Below are positions 45,430-54,342 of a DNA stretch of 64,000 nt, in pieces. Below the pieces are notes generated by a model. That model searched no databases. It was not told where the DNA came from and saw only the letters and a list, made by a program, of their open reading frames with translations. The DNA lies in contig UWSI01000003.1 in the NCBI GenBank assembly GCA_900541895.1, positions 1-64,000 on the forward strand, written 5' to 3'. Position 1 is the stretch's first letter. Every line of letters begins with the position of its first letter. Source of the DNA: an uncultured Actinomyces sp. (lineage in GTDB: Bacteria; Actinomycetota; Actinomycetes; Actinomycetales; Actinomycetaceae). The translations under genes were made by a program, and so were the position numbers.

Positions 45430-46602
45430 TTAAATTCCACCGATTCGGAACATGATGTACACCGGTAGCGAGGCCATGAGGAACTTCGCGCTCCCCCGCG
45501 CAATCGCGCCAATTGTCGGCCGCGCCCACTCGGTATCGCCCATCAAACCATCCAGAACAATCACGACCAAGGCGACAGCAACCCCCGTGAAAATACCGAG
45601 AATTGCAACAGCGGTTGTCAGTCCCGAATAGGCCGCAAGCCCGGGCAGAACGATCGGGCTGAGATCCGCGCTTTGACCCAGTTTCCACACCGCAACCGAG
45701 GCGATCACTCCAGAAAGCAGCGCCGCACCCAGAGCGCCTAGAGATTGCGAACGGAAACCCGCTCCAATCTGGTCGCCCCACACGGTACACGAAACAATAA
45801 CGCAGGCGATGGGAACCGCAATCCTCCAGCCCTGCGAAGATGCAAGCGTCACCCACGAGGATCCCGAAACCACGACAAGCAGCGCAGTAAGCGAGCTCAT
45901 TAACGAGGCCGTTGTTGAGCGTGTCGCCCAAGAACCGTGACCGCTGGAAGAGTAATCGCGCGGCGTCGAGGCAGTGAAGACTTCCACCGCGACAACCGCA
46001 ACCGTCCCCAGGCCCATGACTGCAGTAGCAGCCATCAAGTCAGCACTGATTGTCACAACCAACGCTGCAATGCAGCCGGCGAGGCCGACGGTAACTTGGG
46101 CCGGAACCGTAACCTTCGTATTCGTCAGAGAGGGCCAGCCTGCGGCAAGCAAGCACGAGGCCAGCGCGACGACTAATGAACAGGCCCATGATTCCCATGG
46201 AGTGAACCACAGGATGAATGTTGCCAGCGAAAGAGCTGCAACAGTGAACGCGGAGGTATGAAGCCCTCGGCGCAGAGCGGGGTTAATTGATTCGCTCTCA
46301 CTCATCGCATAGGGCACGCGCGTGGTATCTGGAGCGTGCCGAACTCTATGTCGAATGCGAATAATCCCCGTGTGAGTGCTCACGTGCTCACGCGTGGGGG
46401 CATATTCCTTAGCTTCGCGTGTTGTCGTCCGATGAGACGCATCTTGCTTATGTGAGTGGCGACCTGAAGATAGCTGCTTTTCACCCGAACTTTGAGCGCT
46501 TTCCTGCGCGTGTGCTGCAGCGCGTTGCCGTTGGCGCTCGCGGCGCGAGGGCAGTTTCGCAGGGGAAGACTCAAGATGCTCCATTCCTCTATGGTCCCAC
46601 AT
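45430..46602 (-). CDS. Multi-pass membrane protein of unknown function
   Basis: This is a 390-residue protein. The first about 100 residues are hydrophilic and charged (basic with Gln/His/Ser-rich stretches). About eight or nine hydrophobic segments follow to the C-terminus. No catalytic motif or known family is recognised. ATG codons at 46602 and 46584 are both possible starts; neither has a well-spaced ribosome-binding site. The gene has a 240-bp upstream region rich in inverted repeats. It is not EccE-like as far as can be seen. It lies upstream of the nitrobindin-like gene on the same strand. Confidence 0.6.
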   Translation of the reverse strand: MWDHRGMEHLESSPAKLPSRRERQRQRAAAHAQESAQSSGEKQLSSGRHSHKQDASHRTTTREAKEYAPTREHVSTHTGIIRIRHRVRHAPDTTRVPYAMSESESINPALRRGLHTSAFTVAALSLATFILWFTPWESWACSLVVALASCLLAAGWPSLTNTKVTVPAQVTVGLAGCIAALVVTISADLMAATAVMGLGTVAVVAVEVFTASTPRDYSSSGHGSWATRSTTASLMSSLTALLVVVSGSSWVTLASSQGWRIAVPIACVIVSCTVWGDQIGAGFRSQSLGALGAALLSGVIASVAVWKLGQSADLSPIVLPGLAAYSGLTTAVAILGIFTGVAVALVVIVLDGLMGDTEWARPTIGAIARGSAKFLMASLPVYIMFRIGGI

Positions 46603-46658
46603 GGCTGCTATTGAGGCCTCAGCGGCACGGAATGCGTCGACCAGTGCTGTGCTCTATG

Positions 46659-46760
46659 CTCGGTGATGCGTACCGAGTTGTTAAGCCCCGGGCTCCAACC
46701 TCTGCCGCTACGAGCGGCCTTCGCGCCGACAGGCGCTTTCGGCTCGGTGCGCGCTTTTTT
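46659..46760 (+). other. Structured intergenic element (candidate small RNA or leader)
   Basis: Three hairpins lie in about 100 bp: CTCGGT/ACCGAG (46659-46677), GCCGCT/AGCGGC (46704-46718) and a terminator-like stem ending in six T residues on the plus strand. No plus-strand gene precedes it, so it may be a small RNA antisense to the leader of the membrane protein gene. Confidence 0.4.
46722..46760 (+). terminator. Rho-independent terminator-like hairpin
   Basis: CGCGCCGA pairs with TCGG..CGCG across a small bulge, with an alternative inner GCCGA/TCGGC pairing, followed directly by GCTTTTTT. It reads rightward and thus ends no annotated gene. Confidence 0.5.
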
Positions 46761-46842
46761 ATTGGCCAAAATGCACCAACGCCGCACCCCACACTGTGGG
46801 AGCGCGACGCCGGCCTCGAAAAAACAACCGCTCAGCAGAGGG

Positions 46843-48129
46843 TTACTCCCCCAGCAGCGGGAAACGGATAATGGTCGCCTCGCGGCCAGGGCCAACCCCA
46901 ATCGAGGAAATTCGGCAGCCCACTAGCTCCTCAAGACGCAGGATGTACGCCTGCGCGGCCTCGGGAAGCTCATCGAAACTCCGGCATCCGGTGATGTCTT
47001 CACTCCAGCCTGGAACCATTTCGTAAACGGGGAGTGCGCGGGCGAAATCAACCTGATCCGGTGGCATTTCATCGACGACAATGCCGTCAAGTTCATATCC
47101 CACACACACGGGAATTTCCTTGTACCCGGTGAGAACATCCAGTTTGGTCAGGCACAGGTCGGTCAAACCATTCACGCGTGCTGCATAGCGCACGACAACG
47201 GCATCAAACCAGCCGGTACGGCGCGGACGGCCGGTGGTCACACCGAACTCGCCACCGCGGGTACGCAAATCCTCGCCGACTTCATCATCAAGCTCGGTCG
47301 GGAAGGGCCCCTCACCCACGCGAGTTGTGTAGGCCTTCGCCACGCCAACAACGCAATCGATGCGAGTCGGGCCAACACCCGCACCCGCGAGCGCACCACC
47401 AGCGGTCGGGTTGGAGGAGGTCACAAAGGGGTAGGTTCCGTGGTCGATATCGAGCATGGTCGCCTGACCGCCCTCAAATAGAACGGTTTCACCGCGGTCG
47501 AGTGCCTCATTCACCACCAAGGACACATCGCACATCATCGGCTCGATACGGTCTGCGAAAGACAGAAGGTGATCGGTCACTTCGGCAGGGTCCAAGGTAG
47601 GCAGGCCCACGGCCTCGAAAATCGTGTTCTTCGGCCCCAGAGCGGCTTCAACCTTGGCACGAAGGGCATCGGGGTGGAAAAGATCCTGAATACGGATGCC
47701 AATGCGGTTCATCTTATCGGCATAGGTCGGGCCAATACCGCGACCTGTCGTGCCGATCTGATTGTTGCCGCGAGCACGCTCATTCGCCTGATCCATCAGG
47801 CGGTTATACGCGGGAATGATGTGTGCATTCGCTGAAATAAGCAGTCGTGAACAGTCCACTCCGCGGCCTGAGATCTCGGCAAGTTCCTCGAAAAGAACAT
47901 CGAGGTCGACGACAACGCCATTGCCAATGATCGGTGTGACGCCCTCGGAGAGAATCCCCGCGGGAAGTAAGTGAAGCGCATACTTTTCACCGTCGATAAC
48001 AACCGTGTGACCTGCATTGTTACCACCGTTGAACTTAACGACGTAATCGGTGTGTTGTCCCAGCTGGTCGGTAGCTTTTCCCTTGCCTTCGTCGCCCCAT
48101 TGGGCGCCGAGAACGATGACGGCGGGCAT
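46843..48129 (-). CDS. purA: Adenylosuccinate synthetase
   Basis: This is a 428-residue enzyme that joins IMP and aspartate with GTP, the first committed step to AMP. The phosphate loop GAQWGDEGKGK is at residues 8-18 with catalytic Asp13. The TTGRGIGP and GGQATMLD motifs are present. The ATG at 48129 follows GGAG at good spacing and gives the standard length; a longer ORF adds 17 unlikely residues. A run of T residues after the stop on the minus strand (GTTTTTTC) marks its likely end. Confidence 0.96.
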   Translation of the reverse strand: MPAVIVLGAQWGDEGKGKATDQLGQHTDYVVKFNGGNNAGHTVVIDGEKYALHLLPAGILSEGVTPIIGNGVVVDLDVLFEELAEISGRGVDCSRLLISANAHIIPAYNRLMDQANERARGNNQIGTTGRGIGPTYADKMNRIGIRIQDLFHPDALRAKVEAALGPKNTIFEAVGLPTLDPAEVTDHLLSFADRIEPMMCDVSLVVNEALDRGETVLFEGGQATMLDIDHGTYPFVTSSNPTAGGALAGAGVGPTRIDCVVGVAKAYTTRVGEGPFPTELDDEVGEDLRTRGGEFGVTTGRPRRTGWFDAVVVRYAARVNGLTDLCLTKLDVLTGYKEIPVCVGYELDGIVVDEMPPDQVDFARALPVYEMVPGWSEDITGCRSFDELPEAAQAYILRLEELVGCRISSIGVGPGREATIIRFPLLGE

Positions 48130-48289
48130 GTTTTCTCCGTTTTTCAATGCATTGCGGGTATGAAGTTGTTGCGTGCGCAAGGCGCAACGGGTTCAAGTTT
48201 AGCCGAGGATCGCGCGAGGCGAGAGGGACCTTGCGGGCAAGGCCGCTGAGTAGCAATCTCGGGGCGTCCTCACTATTCCCAGTCGCTAC

Positions 48290-48787
48290 TTAGGCCGCAG
48301 CGGGACTCTGGAGTAGCAGGCCAACAACCCACAATGTCGCGGCGCTCAGAGCGGTAATCAATTCAATCGCAATGGTCCAACCAAAAGCCTTGAGTGCAAC
48401 AACCGTGGCCTTCCACGCCTTTTGAGTGTCCTGGTTGCGCAAATACTCCACAATGAAGATGGCGGCAATCATGCCCAAAATTAGCCCGAGAGGCAGACCA
48501 ATAAACCAACCGACGAAACCGCCGATTCCTCCCCACACCAGGGTGGATTGGGGGATTCCTGCCTTAGTCATTCCTCGGGCGGGGACGATGTACTTCAGGA
48601 TTGTTCCGACAATCAAGATGGCAGCGGAAATTGCAAAAATAATCCACGCGCTGCGCGTCCCGGTCATCCATGCCCACACCAAAATTGCGCCGCCAACGAA
48701 GGGTGAAGACGGCCACACTTGGACAACCGCACCGATCACGCCAAAGAGAATGACGACTGCGATGATCAAGACTGCTGTAAGACTCAT
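48290..48787 (-). CDS. DUF456 membrane protein
   Basis: This is a 165-residue protein with four or five hydrophobic segments. The Gly-rich GGFVGWFIGLPLGLILG helix is typical of the DUF456 family. Its function is unknown. The ATG at 48787 is chosen because upstream codons of the ORF overlap the next, divergent gene and lack family character. It is divergent from the 200-residue gene at 48864. Confidence 0.85.
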   Translation of the reverse strand: MSLTAVLIIAVVILFGVIGAVVQVWPSSPFVGGAILVWAWMTGTRSAWIIFAISAAILIVGTILKYIVPARGMTKAGIPQSTLVWGGIGGFVGWFIGLPLGLILGMIAAIFIVEYLRNQDTQKAWKATVVALKAFGWTIAIELITALSAATLWVVGLLLQSPAAA

Positions 48788-48863
48788 GAATGGATCATAG
48801 CGTTTTTGAATTGAGAATCTTTCGCGGCATGATTGACCCAGTACCCCAGCGAAGGAGTGAACG

Positions 48864-49466
48864 ATGGGTTTCATTAAACGCCGAGATCCCAATAAGCATC
48901 CCGGTATTCTGACAACGTCGGTCGCTCGCTATTCAGCGATGTACCCGGTCAATGAATCACCCGAGCACGCGGTGGGACGCTGCCTTGACTTTTGGAATCG
49001 CTTCGGCGCTCGCGGAGAAACTCCCGGCTATAGGGAGGAGCTTGCCCTTCACGGATGGACGGGCACCGAGATCATTATCGGCTCAGACTTCAAAGAGCTC
49101 ATGTGGACTGGAGTTTCTGATTGGGTGGAGGTTGTGCCGCATTTGTTCCCCCAAAAACTCAAGCGTTCGATGCTGGGGATGAATCGATTGGTGATTGCCG
49201 CGCGCCGTGTGTCCGCAGGAGGCGAGTTCTTCACAGAGCTTTACTGCACCCCAAGCGACATCATCGCGAATAATGACTCGATTCTGAACGATGTTTTATA
49301 CGTGACACTGCACCAGTTCGAAGAGGAATACCGAAACACTGGTTTCTTACGCGGGGGCGCAACGTATTTCTACGCCGACGACCTGCCGAAAGACCATTTC
49401 TTAGAGACTCAAAACATCTACTGCATCCGCAGAGACGTCAAGCGCCGCCGCAAGGGCAAGATTTAA
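48864..49466 (+). CDS. Uncharacterised 200-residue protein
   Basis: This is a soluble protein without a signal peptide or membrane segment. It has a mixed composition with several Trp/Tyr/Phe residues and a basic C-terminal tail (RRDVKRRRKGKI). GAAGGAG, 7 nt before the ATG, is strong, and codon use looks normal, so the gene is real. It stands alone on the plus strand, ended by the GC-rich hairpin that follows. I recognise no family. The basic tail could bind nucleic acid, but that is only a guess. Confidence 0.75.
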   Translation: MGFIKRRDPNKHPGILTTSVARYSAMYPVNESPEHAVGRCLDFWNRFGARGETPGYREELALHGWTGTEIIIGSDFKELMWTGVSDWVEVVPHLFPQKLKRSMLGMNRLVIAARRVSAGGEFFTELYCTPSDIIANNDSILNDVLYVTLHQFEEEYRNTGFLRGGATYFYADDLPKDHFLETQNIYCIRRDVKRRRKGKI

Positions 49467-49469
49467 GGA

Positions 49470-49508
49470 AACACCCCCCCCCAGCCAAGTCTTAGGTAGG
49501 GGGGTGTT
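49470..49508. terminator. Terminator between convergent genes
   Basis: A perfect 10-bp stem (AACACCCCCC / GGGGGGTGTT) with a 19-nt loop lies between the stops of the 200-residue gene and rlmB. Flanking U-tracts are short, but it probably works in both directions. Confidence 0.75.
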
Positions 49509-49540
49509 GTTCCCTTTGAGCGCTATTTTCGCTGCTCTCA

Positions 49541-50527
49541 CTACTTTTCTGCGCGGGCGCGACGAAGCGAATCGACCTCGTAAAGAGCAATTCCCGTTGC
49601 AACTGCTGCGTTCAGGGACTCAACCGAGGAAGCAATCGGAATTGAAACGATTTGATCGCAGGTCTGGCGAACGAGGCGAGAAAGGCCATTGCCTTCAGCA
49701 CCCGTGACGACAACCAGCGGGCCATCGGCCAGCTTCAGGTCGCGCAGTTCAGTGTCGCCACCACCATCGAGGCCGACGACGAAGAACCCCGCCTTCTTGC
49801 AGTCTTCCAGTGCACGAACAAGGTTCGTGGCGCGTGCGACGGGCACGCGAGCTGCGGCACCGGCCGAGACCTTCCACGCAGTGGTATTCACACCCGCACT
49901 GCGACGCTCTGGGATGATCACACCATCAGCGCCGAATGCACCCGAACTACGCAAGACGGCGCCAAGGTTATGCGGGTCGGTGACCTGATCCAGTGCTACC
50001 AAAAGTGGAACACCCAGCTGCTGCAAAGAATCTGCAATGAGATCCTCAACGTCACGGTATTCATAACCACGCACTTCGATGGCAACACCCTGGTGCACTG
50101 CGCCATCGGTGGCAACATCAAGGTCGCGGCGCGTCACTTCGTAGACGGGTGCGCCCAGTCCCGAGGCCAGGCGGACAACTTCCTCAACGCGGTCATCCTT
50201 CACGTTGTCAAGGACAAAGACACGTTCGATCGGCACTCCCGCACGCGCGGCCTCGGCAACAGGATTGCGGCCGGCGATAAGTTCATGTCCCTCGGCGATC
50301 TTGATGGAGGATTTCGCGCGAGCGCGTGCGATTGCGGCTTCTTGGGCCTCGCGAGCTTCACGTGCTTTCTTACGCTTGAACGCGGGATGGTAGGTGCGGT
50401 CTTCGGCCTTGGGGGTCGGACCCTTACCTTCGAGGCGACGGCGCGAGTGACCACCGGTGCCAACCTTCGGGCCCTTCTTCGAGCCAGGCTTCCTTACGGC
50501 GCCGCGCCGTCCATCATTTCCAGCCAT
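49541..50527 (-). CDS. rlmB: 23S rRNA 2'-O-ribose methyltransferase (SpoU family)
   Basis: This is a 328-residue SPOUT methyltransferase of the TrmH/RlmB type, which methylates a ribose (G2251 in E. coli 23S rRNA). A basic N-terminal extension (about 80 residues) precedes the substrate-binding domain. The knotted domain has DPHNLGAVLRSSGAFGADG, TGAEGNGLS and SLNAAVATGIALYE. ATG at 50527 follows AAGGAG; an upstream ATG adds 11 residues without support. It follows cysS on the same strand, the usual actinobacterial order. Confidence 0.93.
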   Translation of the reverse strand: MAGNDGRRGAVRKPGSKKGPKVGTGGHSRRRLEGKGPTPKAEDRTYHPAFKRKKAREAREAQEAAIARARAKSSIKIAEGHELIAGRNPVAEAARAGVPIERVFVLDNVKDDRVEEVVRLASGLGAPVYEVTRRDLDVATDGAVHQGVAIEVRGYEYRDVEDLIADSLQQLGVPLLVALDQVTDPHNLGAVLRSSGAFGADGVIIPERRSAGVNTTAWKVSAGAAARVPVARATNLVRALEDCKKAGFFVVGLDGGGDTELRDLKLADGPLVVVTGAEGNGLSRLVRQTCDQIVSIPIASSVESLNAAVATGIALYEVDSLRRARAEK

Positions 50528-50651
50528 CGTGTCTCCTTGTTTTGTCGTGAACTGACACAAGCATACGGTGTCAGCTCAGCATCGGGGCGGCTAGGGCGCG
50601 CATTAATCGATTTCGCACCCGCATGCGAGTCGCCTCCGCGAGCCGGCCGAA

Positions 50652-52115
50652 TTATCCAAGGCTCCAGGTTGCTCCGTCTTTTCCATCCGCAACCTGAACA
50701 CCGGCCTGGGCCAGTCGATCACGGATTTGATCGGCAGTAGACCAGTCCTTATCAGCACGCGCCTGAGCACGCTGTTCAAGCAATGCCCCGACAAGCACGT
50801 CAAGCGCATGCTTTTGCGGGTCCTCAGCCACTTCTCCCGAGGCCGATACCCCCGCCCCAGCATATGCCCACTGGGGTGATGCCGGATCCAACCCAAGCAC
50901 ATCGAGCATGGAGCGGACCAAGATTTGCTGGCGTTTAATCGCCTGGTTATCCCCTTCAGCCAAGGCAATATTGCCCAGTTTGAGCTGCTCATGAACCGCT
51001 GCCATTGCACCGGCAACATTGAGATCATCATCCATAGCAATGGTAAAGGCCTCGGGGAGCTCTTCAGGGCTCAAGAACAATTCTTCCGGGCTTGCTGCGC
51101 CAACGGCCTCGATTGATCGGGTAACGAAAGCTGAGAACTTCTCCCAGGCAGCGTTTGCATCCGGAAGAGTGTCAGGTCCCCACTCGATGGCACTGCGGTA
51201 ATGCACCGTTGAAAGTGCCCAACGCACTGCAGCTGCGGGGAAATCCTGTGTCAGAGTCTCAATTGAAAGGACATTTCCCAAAGACTTCGACATCTTTTCG
51301 CCCTTGGTAGTCACCCAGGCGTTATGGACCCACAACTGCGCAAAATCCCATCCCGCAGCGTGCGATTGTGCCTGTTCATTTTCGTGGTGAGGGAAGCGCA
51401 AATCGATGCCACCACCGTGAATATCAAAGGTTTCACCCAAGTAGCGGTAGGACATCGCAGAGCATTCGAGGTGCCAACCCGGGCGGCCCCTCCCCCAAGG
51501 AGAATCCCACGAAGCCGTGGCTGGTTCTTCGGGCTTTGCGGCCTTCCAAAGCGCGAAGTCACGCGGATCCTTCTTCCCGGCCTCGGTCGCGGAATCAATC
51601 TGCGATTCGTCTTCGGTCGTGCGCATATCTTCAAGACGCTGGTGGGTGAGCGAGCCATAGTCTTTTTGCGAGGCGACCGAGAAGTAGACGTTTCCTGCGC
51701 CGTCGCTGTACGCGTGACCGCGATCCACCAAACGTTGGATCAGAGCAATTTGCTCTGGGATATGTCCGGTCGCACGCGGCTCATAGGTGGGGTCAAGCAC
51801 ACCGAGCTTGTGATAAGCCTCAGTAAATTCACGCTCATAGCGCTGCGCCCATGCCCACCAGGGCACGCCAGCTTCTGCAGACTTGCGAAGGATTTTGTCA
51901 TCAATATCCGTGACATTACGGATATAGGTCACCTCAAGACCGCTGCGCTTAAGCCAACGAATCAAGGAATCGAAAGCGACCGCAGAACGCAGATGCCCAA
52001 CGTGAGGAGAACCCTGAACGGTTGCACCACACAGGTAAATTCCCACATGTCCGGGCACCACTGGATTCAGTGGCTGCAAGCGTGCGGTTTTCGAATCGTA
52101 CAGGTGAAGGCTCAT
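50652..52115 (-). CDS. cysS: Cysteinyl-tRNA synthetase
   Basis: This is a 487-residue class-I synthetase charging tRNA(Cys). The HIGH-like motif is PHVGHLRS and the KMSKS motif is complete (KMSKSLGN). Zinc ligands are likely the Cys in YLCGAT, the Cys in LECSAM, and the His/Glu in FPHHENEQ. The length is normal. The MshC relative is excluded by the full anticodon-binding C-terminal domain. It is upstream of rlmB on the same strand. Confidence 0.96.
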   Translation of the reverse strand: MSLHLYDSKTARLQPLNPVVPGHVGIYLCGATVQGSPHVGHLRSAVAFDSLIRWLKRSGLEVTYIRNVTDIDDKILRKSAEAGVPWWAWAQRYEREFTEAYHKLGVLDPTYEPRATGHIPEQIALIQRLVDRGHAYSDGAGNVYFSVASQKDYGSLTHQRLEDMRTTEDESQIDSATEAGKKDPRDFALWKAAKPEEPATASWDSPWGRGRPGWHLECSAMSYRYLGETFDIHGGGIDLRFPHHENEQAQSHAAGWDFAQLWVHNAWVTTKGEKMSKSLGNVLSIETLTQDFPAAAVRWALSTVHYRSAIEWGPDTLPDANAAWEKFSAFVTRSIEAVGAASPEELFLSPEELPEAFTIAMDDDLNVAGAMAAVHEQLKLGNIALAEGDNQAIKRQQILVRSMLDVLGLDPASPQWAYAGAGVSASGEVAEDPQKHALDVLVGALLEQRAQARADKDWSTADQIRDRLAQAGVQVADGKDGATWSLG

Positions 52116-52185
52116 ACCTTCATGGTAAAGGGTGCCACCTTCATTTGGAGACCGGTTCGGCTTCCGGGACCGTGTAACGAAGAAA

Positions 52186-53640
52186 TTAGCGCTCTGGCTT
52201 GACCTTGCTCTGAATAAGCTCTTTCAAGGCATCAACGTCGCGAGGCAATTCAACAACCCTCTGCTCGTGCCCTTCAATATCTGCAAAACGGGGCGGTACC
52301 GGTGGGACGAAACCAACGGCCTCGGCAATGGTTTCTTCGAACTTCACGGGAAGCGCAGTCTCCATCACCACAACGGGGCCGTCCAGCTGCCCAGCGATTT
52401 GGCGAGCAACCTGCACCCCATCGGCGGTGTGTGGATCCAAGAGGTAGTGCGATTCCTCCCAGGTGCGCCGAATTTGGGCCAGCCGATCTGCGTGAGTGGA
52501 CGAGGCCGCGAGGAAACCGAAGTTCTGCTGAAGTTGTGCGAATTCTTCAGTTTGAGAAAGGTCGAAATATCCCTGAGTGGCAACGTGGTTGAAGAGATCG
52601 CGCGTACGGGCCGCGTCCCGACCGAGGAGATCAAAAATAAAACGTTCGAAGTTCGAGGCCTTCGAGATATCCATCGAAGGTGAGGAGGTCGCAAGAGTAT
52701 CTTCACTGCTTCGAACCCGGTATACGCCCGTTCGGAAGAACTCCTCAAGAACGTTATTTTCATTTGTAGCAACGACCAGAGACTCAAGGGGAAGCCCCAT
52801 CTGGCGGGCAATATGCGCCGCGCAGATGTTGCCGAAATTCCCACTGGGGACGACGACATTGAGGCGTAGGTCAGGCATTCCTGTCTGAAGACGAATGCGC
52901 AGCCAAGACGCAATGTAATACACAACCTGTGCCAGCAAACGGGCCCAATTGATGGAGTTAACCGCACCGATATGCCACTGCTGTTTGAAGTCGGCATCGA
53001 TGTTGACGGCTTTAACAAGGTCTTGACAGTCATCAAAGACGCCATCAACTGCAACATTGACGATGTTGTCGTCAAGGAGGGAGAACATCTGTGCGCGTTG
53101 GAAGGGAGTCATGCGTCCGGCGGGAGTGAGCATGACGACGCTGAGGCCTAAGCGGCCTCGGAGCGCGTATTCCGCTGCGCTTCCGGTATCACCCGAGGTT
53201 GCACCAACGATGGTCAACCAATCCCCACGTCGTCCCAACTCGTATTCGAATAGCTCACCAAGAAGCTGCATTGCCATGTCTTTAAATGCAGCCGTAGGGC
53301 CATTAGACAGGTGAGCAAGCCAAAGGCTTTCTTCTGCGTTCACACACGTAACCGGCACAATTTCGGGGTCCGAAAATACGGGGGTACGGTATGCACGAGC
53401 GCAGATACCATCGAGATCCTCACGCGGAATGTCATCGATGAAGAGCGCCAGTACCTCAGCAGCAAGCGCGGCGTAGCCGTGCTGAGTGAGCACATCCTGC
53501 CAACGATTCAGCTGCTCAGCACTGAGCTGAGGGTATGTTTCGGGCAGGTAGAGCCCACCATCCGGAGCTAGACCTGCGAGCAAAATATCGCAGAAGGAGG
53601 CGGAAGCGGCCTGAGGATCTCTGGTCGAAATGTAACGCAC
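52186..53640 (-). CDS. thrC: Threonine synthase
   Basis: This is a 484-residue PLP enzyme converting O-phosphohomoserine to threonine. The N-terminal motif YISTRDP is typical of the long (class-I type) threonine synthases. The PLP Lys is 120 within TAAFKDMAMQ, and the SGDTGSAAEYAL phosphate-binding loop follows. It stands between cysS and the divergent ispF and is not placed with other threonine genes. No leader peptide was seen. Confidence 0.95.
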   Translation of the reverse strand: MRYISTRDPQAASASFCDILLAGLAPDGGLYLPETYPQLSAEQLNRWQDVLTQHGYAALAAEVLALFIDDIPREDLDGICARAYRTPVFSDPEIVPVTCVNAEESLWLAHLSNGPTAAFKDMAMQLLGELFEYELGRRGDWLTIVGATSGDTGSAAEYALRGRLGLSVVMLTPAGRMTPFQRAQMFSLLDDNIVNVAVDGVFDDCQDLVKAVNIDADFKQQWHIGAVNSINWARLLAQVVYYIASWLRIRLQTGMPDLRLNVVVPSGNFGNICAAHIARQMGLPLESLVVATNENNVLEEFFRTGVYRVRSSEDTLATSSPSMDISKASNFERFIFDLLGRDAARTRDLFNHVATQGYFDLSQTEEFAQLQQNFGFLAASSTHADRLAQIRRTWEESHYLLDPHTADGVQVARQIAGQLDGPVVVMETALPVKFEETIAEAVGFVPPVPPRFADIEGHEQRVVELPRDVDALKELIQSKVKPER

Positions 53641-53758
53641 GCTCTCACCCTACCGTGAGCGGGTGGCTCGAGAAGGATGAAGCGTTTCATCTGAGACGCT
53701 TTGTGGAGAGAACCCGAAAGTAGACGCAAATGCCCGCCCGGCGATTTAGGCTACTGGC

Positions 53759-54271
53759 ATGAGTGAAATGTCTTCGCTTCCTTTCCCCTACCGGGTTGGG
53801 CAAGCAATTGATGTCCATGCATTCGCTGATCCGCAGTCAGATTTCGGGAACAAAACGCTGTGGCTTGCATGCCTTGAATGGCCGGGAGAAATCCCCCTTG
53901 AAGGGCATTCGGATGGCGATGCTGCCGCTCATGCCACCTGCGACGCGCTCTTGGCCGCCGCAGGACTTGGAGATCTTGGAACAAATTTTGGAACCGATCG
54001 CCCCGAATGGGCAGGAGCGTCAGGGAAAGCATTTCTTGAAGAAGTCCGCCGAATGCTGGCAGATGCCGGTTGGTTCATTGGGAACATCACGGTTCAAGTC
54101 ATTGCAAAGCGTCCGCGCATGATGAAACGCCTTGAAGAAGCCTCGCAGGCGATGAGCCAGATTCTTGGGGCCCCCGTCTCTGTTTCGGCAACAACAACTG
54201 ACGGCCTCGGGTTCACTGGCAGGGGTGAAGGTATCGCTGCAAGTGCTACGGCTCTGATCTATCGCAAGTAA
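53759..54271 (+). CDS. ispF: 2-C-methyl-D-erythritol 2,4-cyclodiphosphate synthase
   Basis: This is a 170-residue MEP-pathway enzyme. Metal ligands are Asp18 and His20 (DVH) and the His of GHSDGD. The C-terminal ATTTDGLGFTGRGEGIAA motif is intact. The length is normal. It is on the plus strand, apart from ispD, which lies 1.5 kb away on the other strand; the two genes are often adjacent or fused, so an inversion or insertion of the transporter gene may have separated them. Confidence 0.96.
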   Translation: MSEMSSLPFPYRVGQAIDVHAFADPQSDFGNKTLWLACLEWPGEIPLEGHSDGDAAAHATCDALLAAAGLGDLGTNFGTDRPEWAGASGKAFLEEVRRMLADAGWFIGNITVQVIAKRPRMMKRLEEASQAMSQILGAPVSVSATTTDGLGFTGRGEGIAASATALIYRK

Positions 54272-54342
54272 CAGCGAACTTCACGTGAGTTTCACGCAAA
54301 AAACAGGGCGGAGCCTAAACTCTCCTCGCGCGTACTCGAAAG

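Noticed and set aside
49470..49508. C-rich run considered as a 6C RNA
   Set aside because: That RNA needs two hairpins with C-rich loops. Here the C residues form a stem with the G run, so a terminator between convergent genes explains it.
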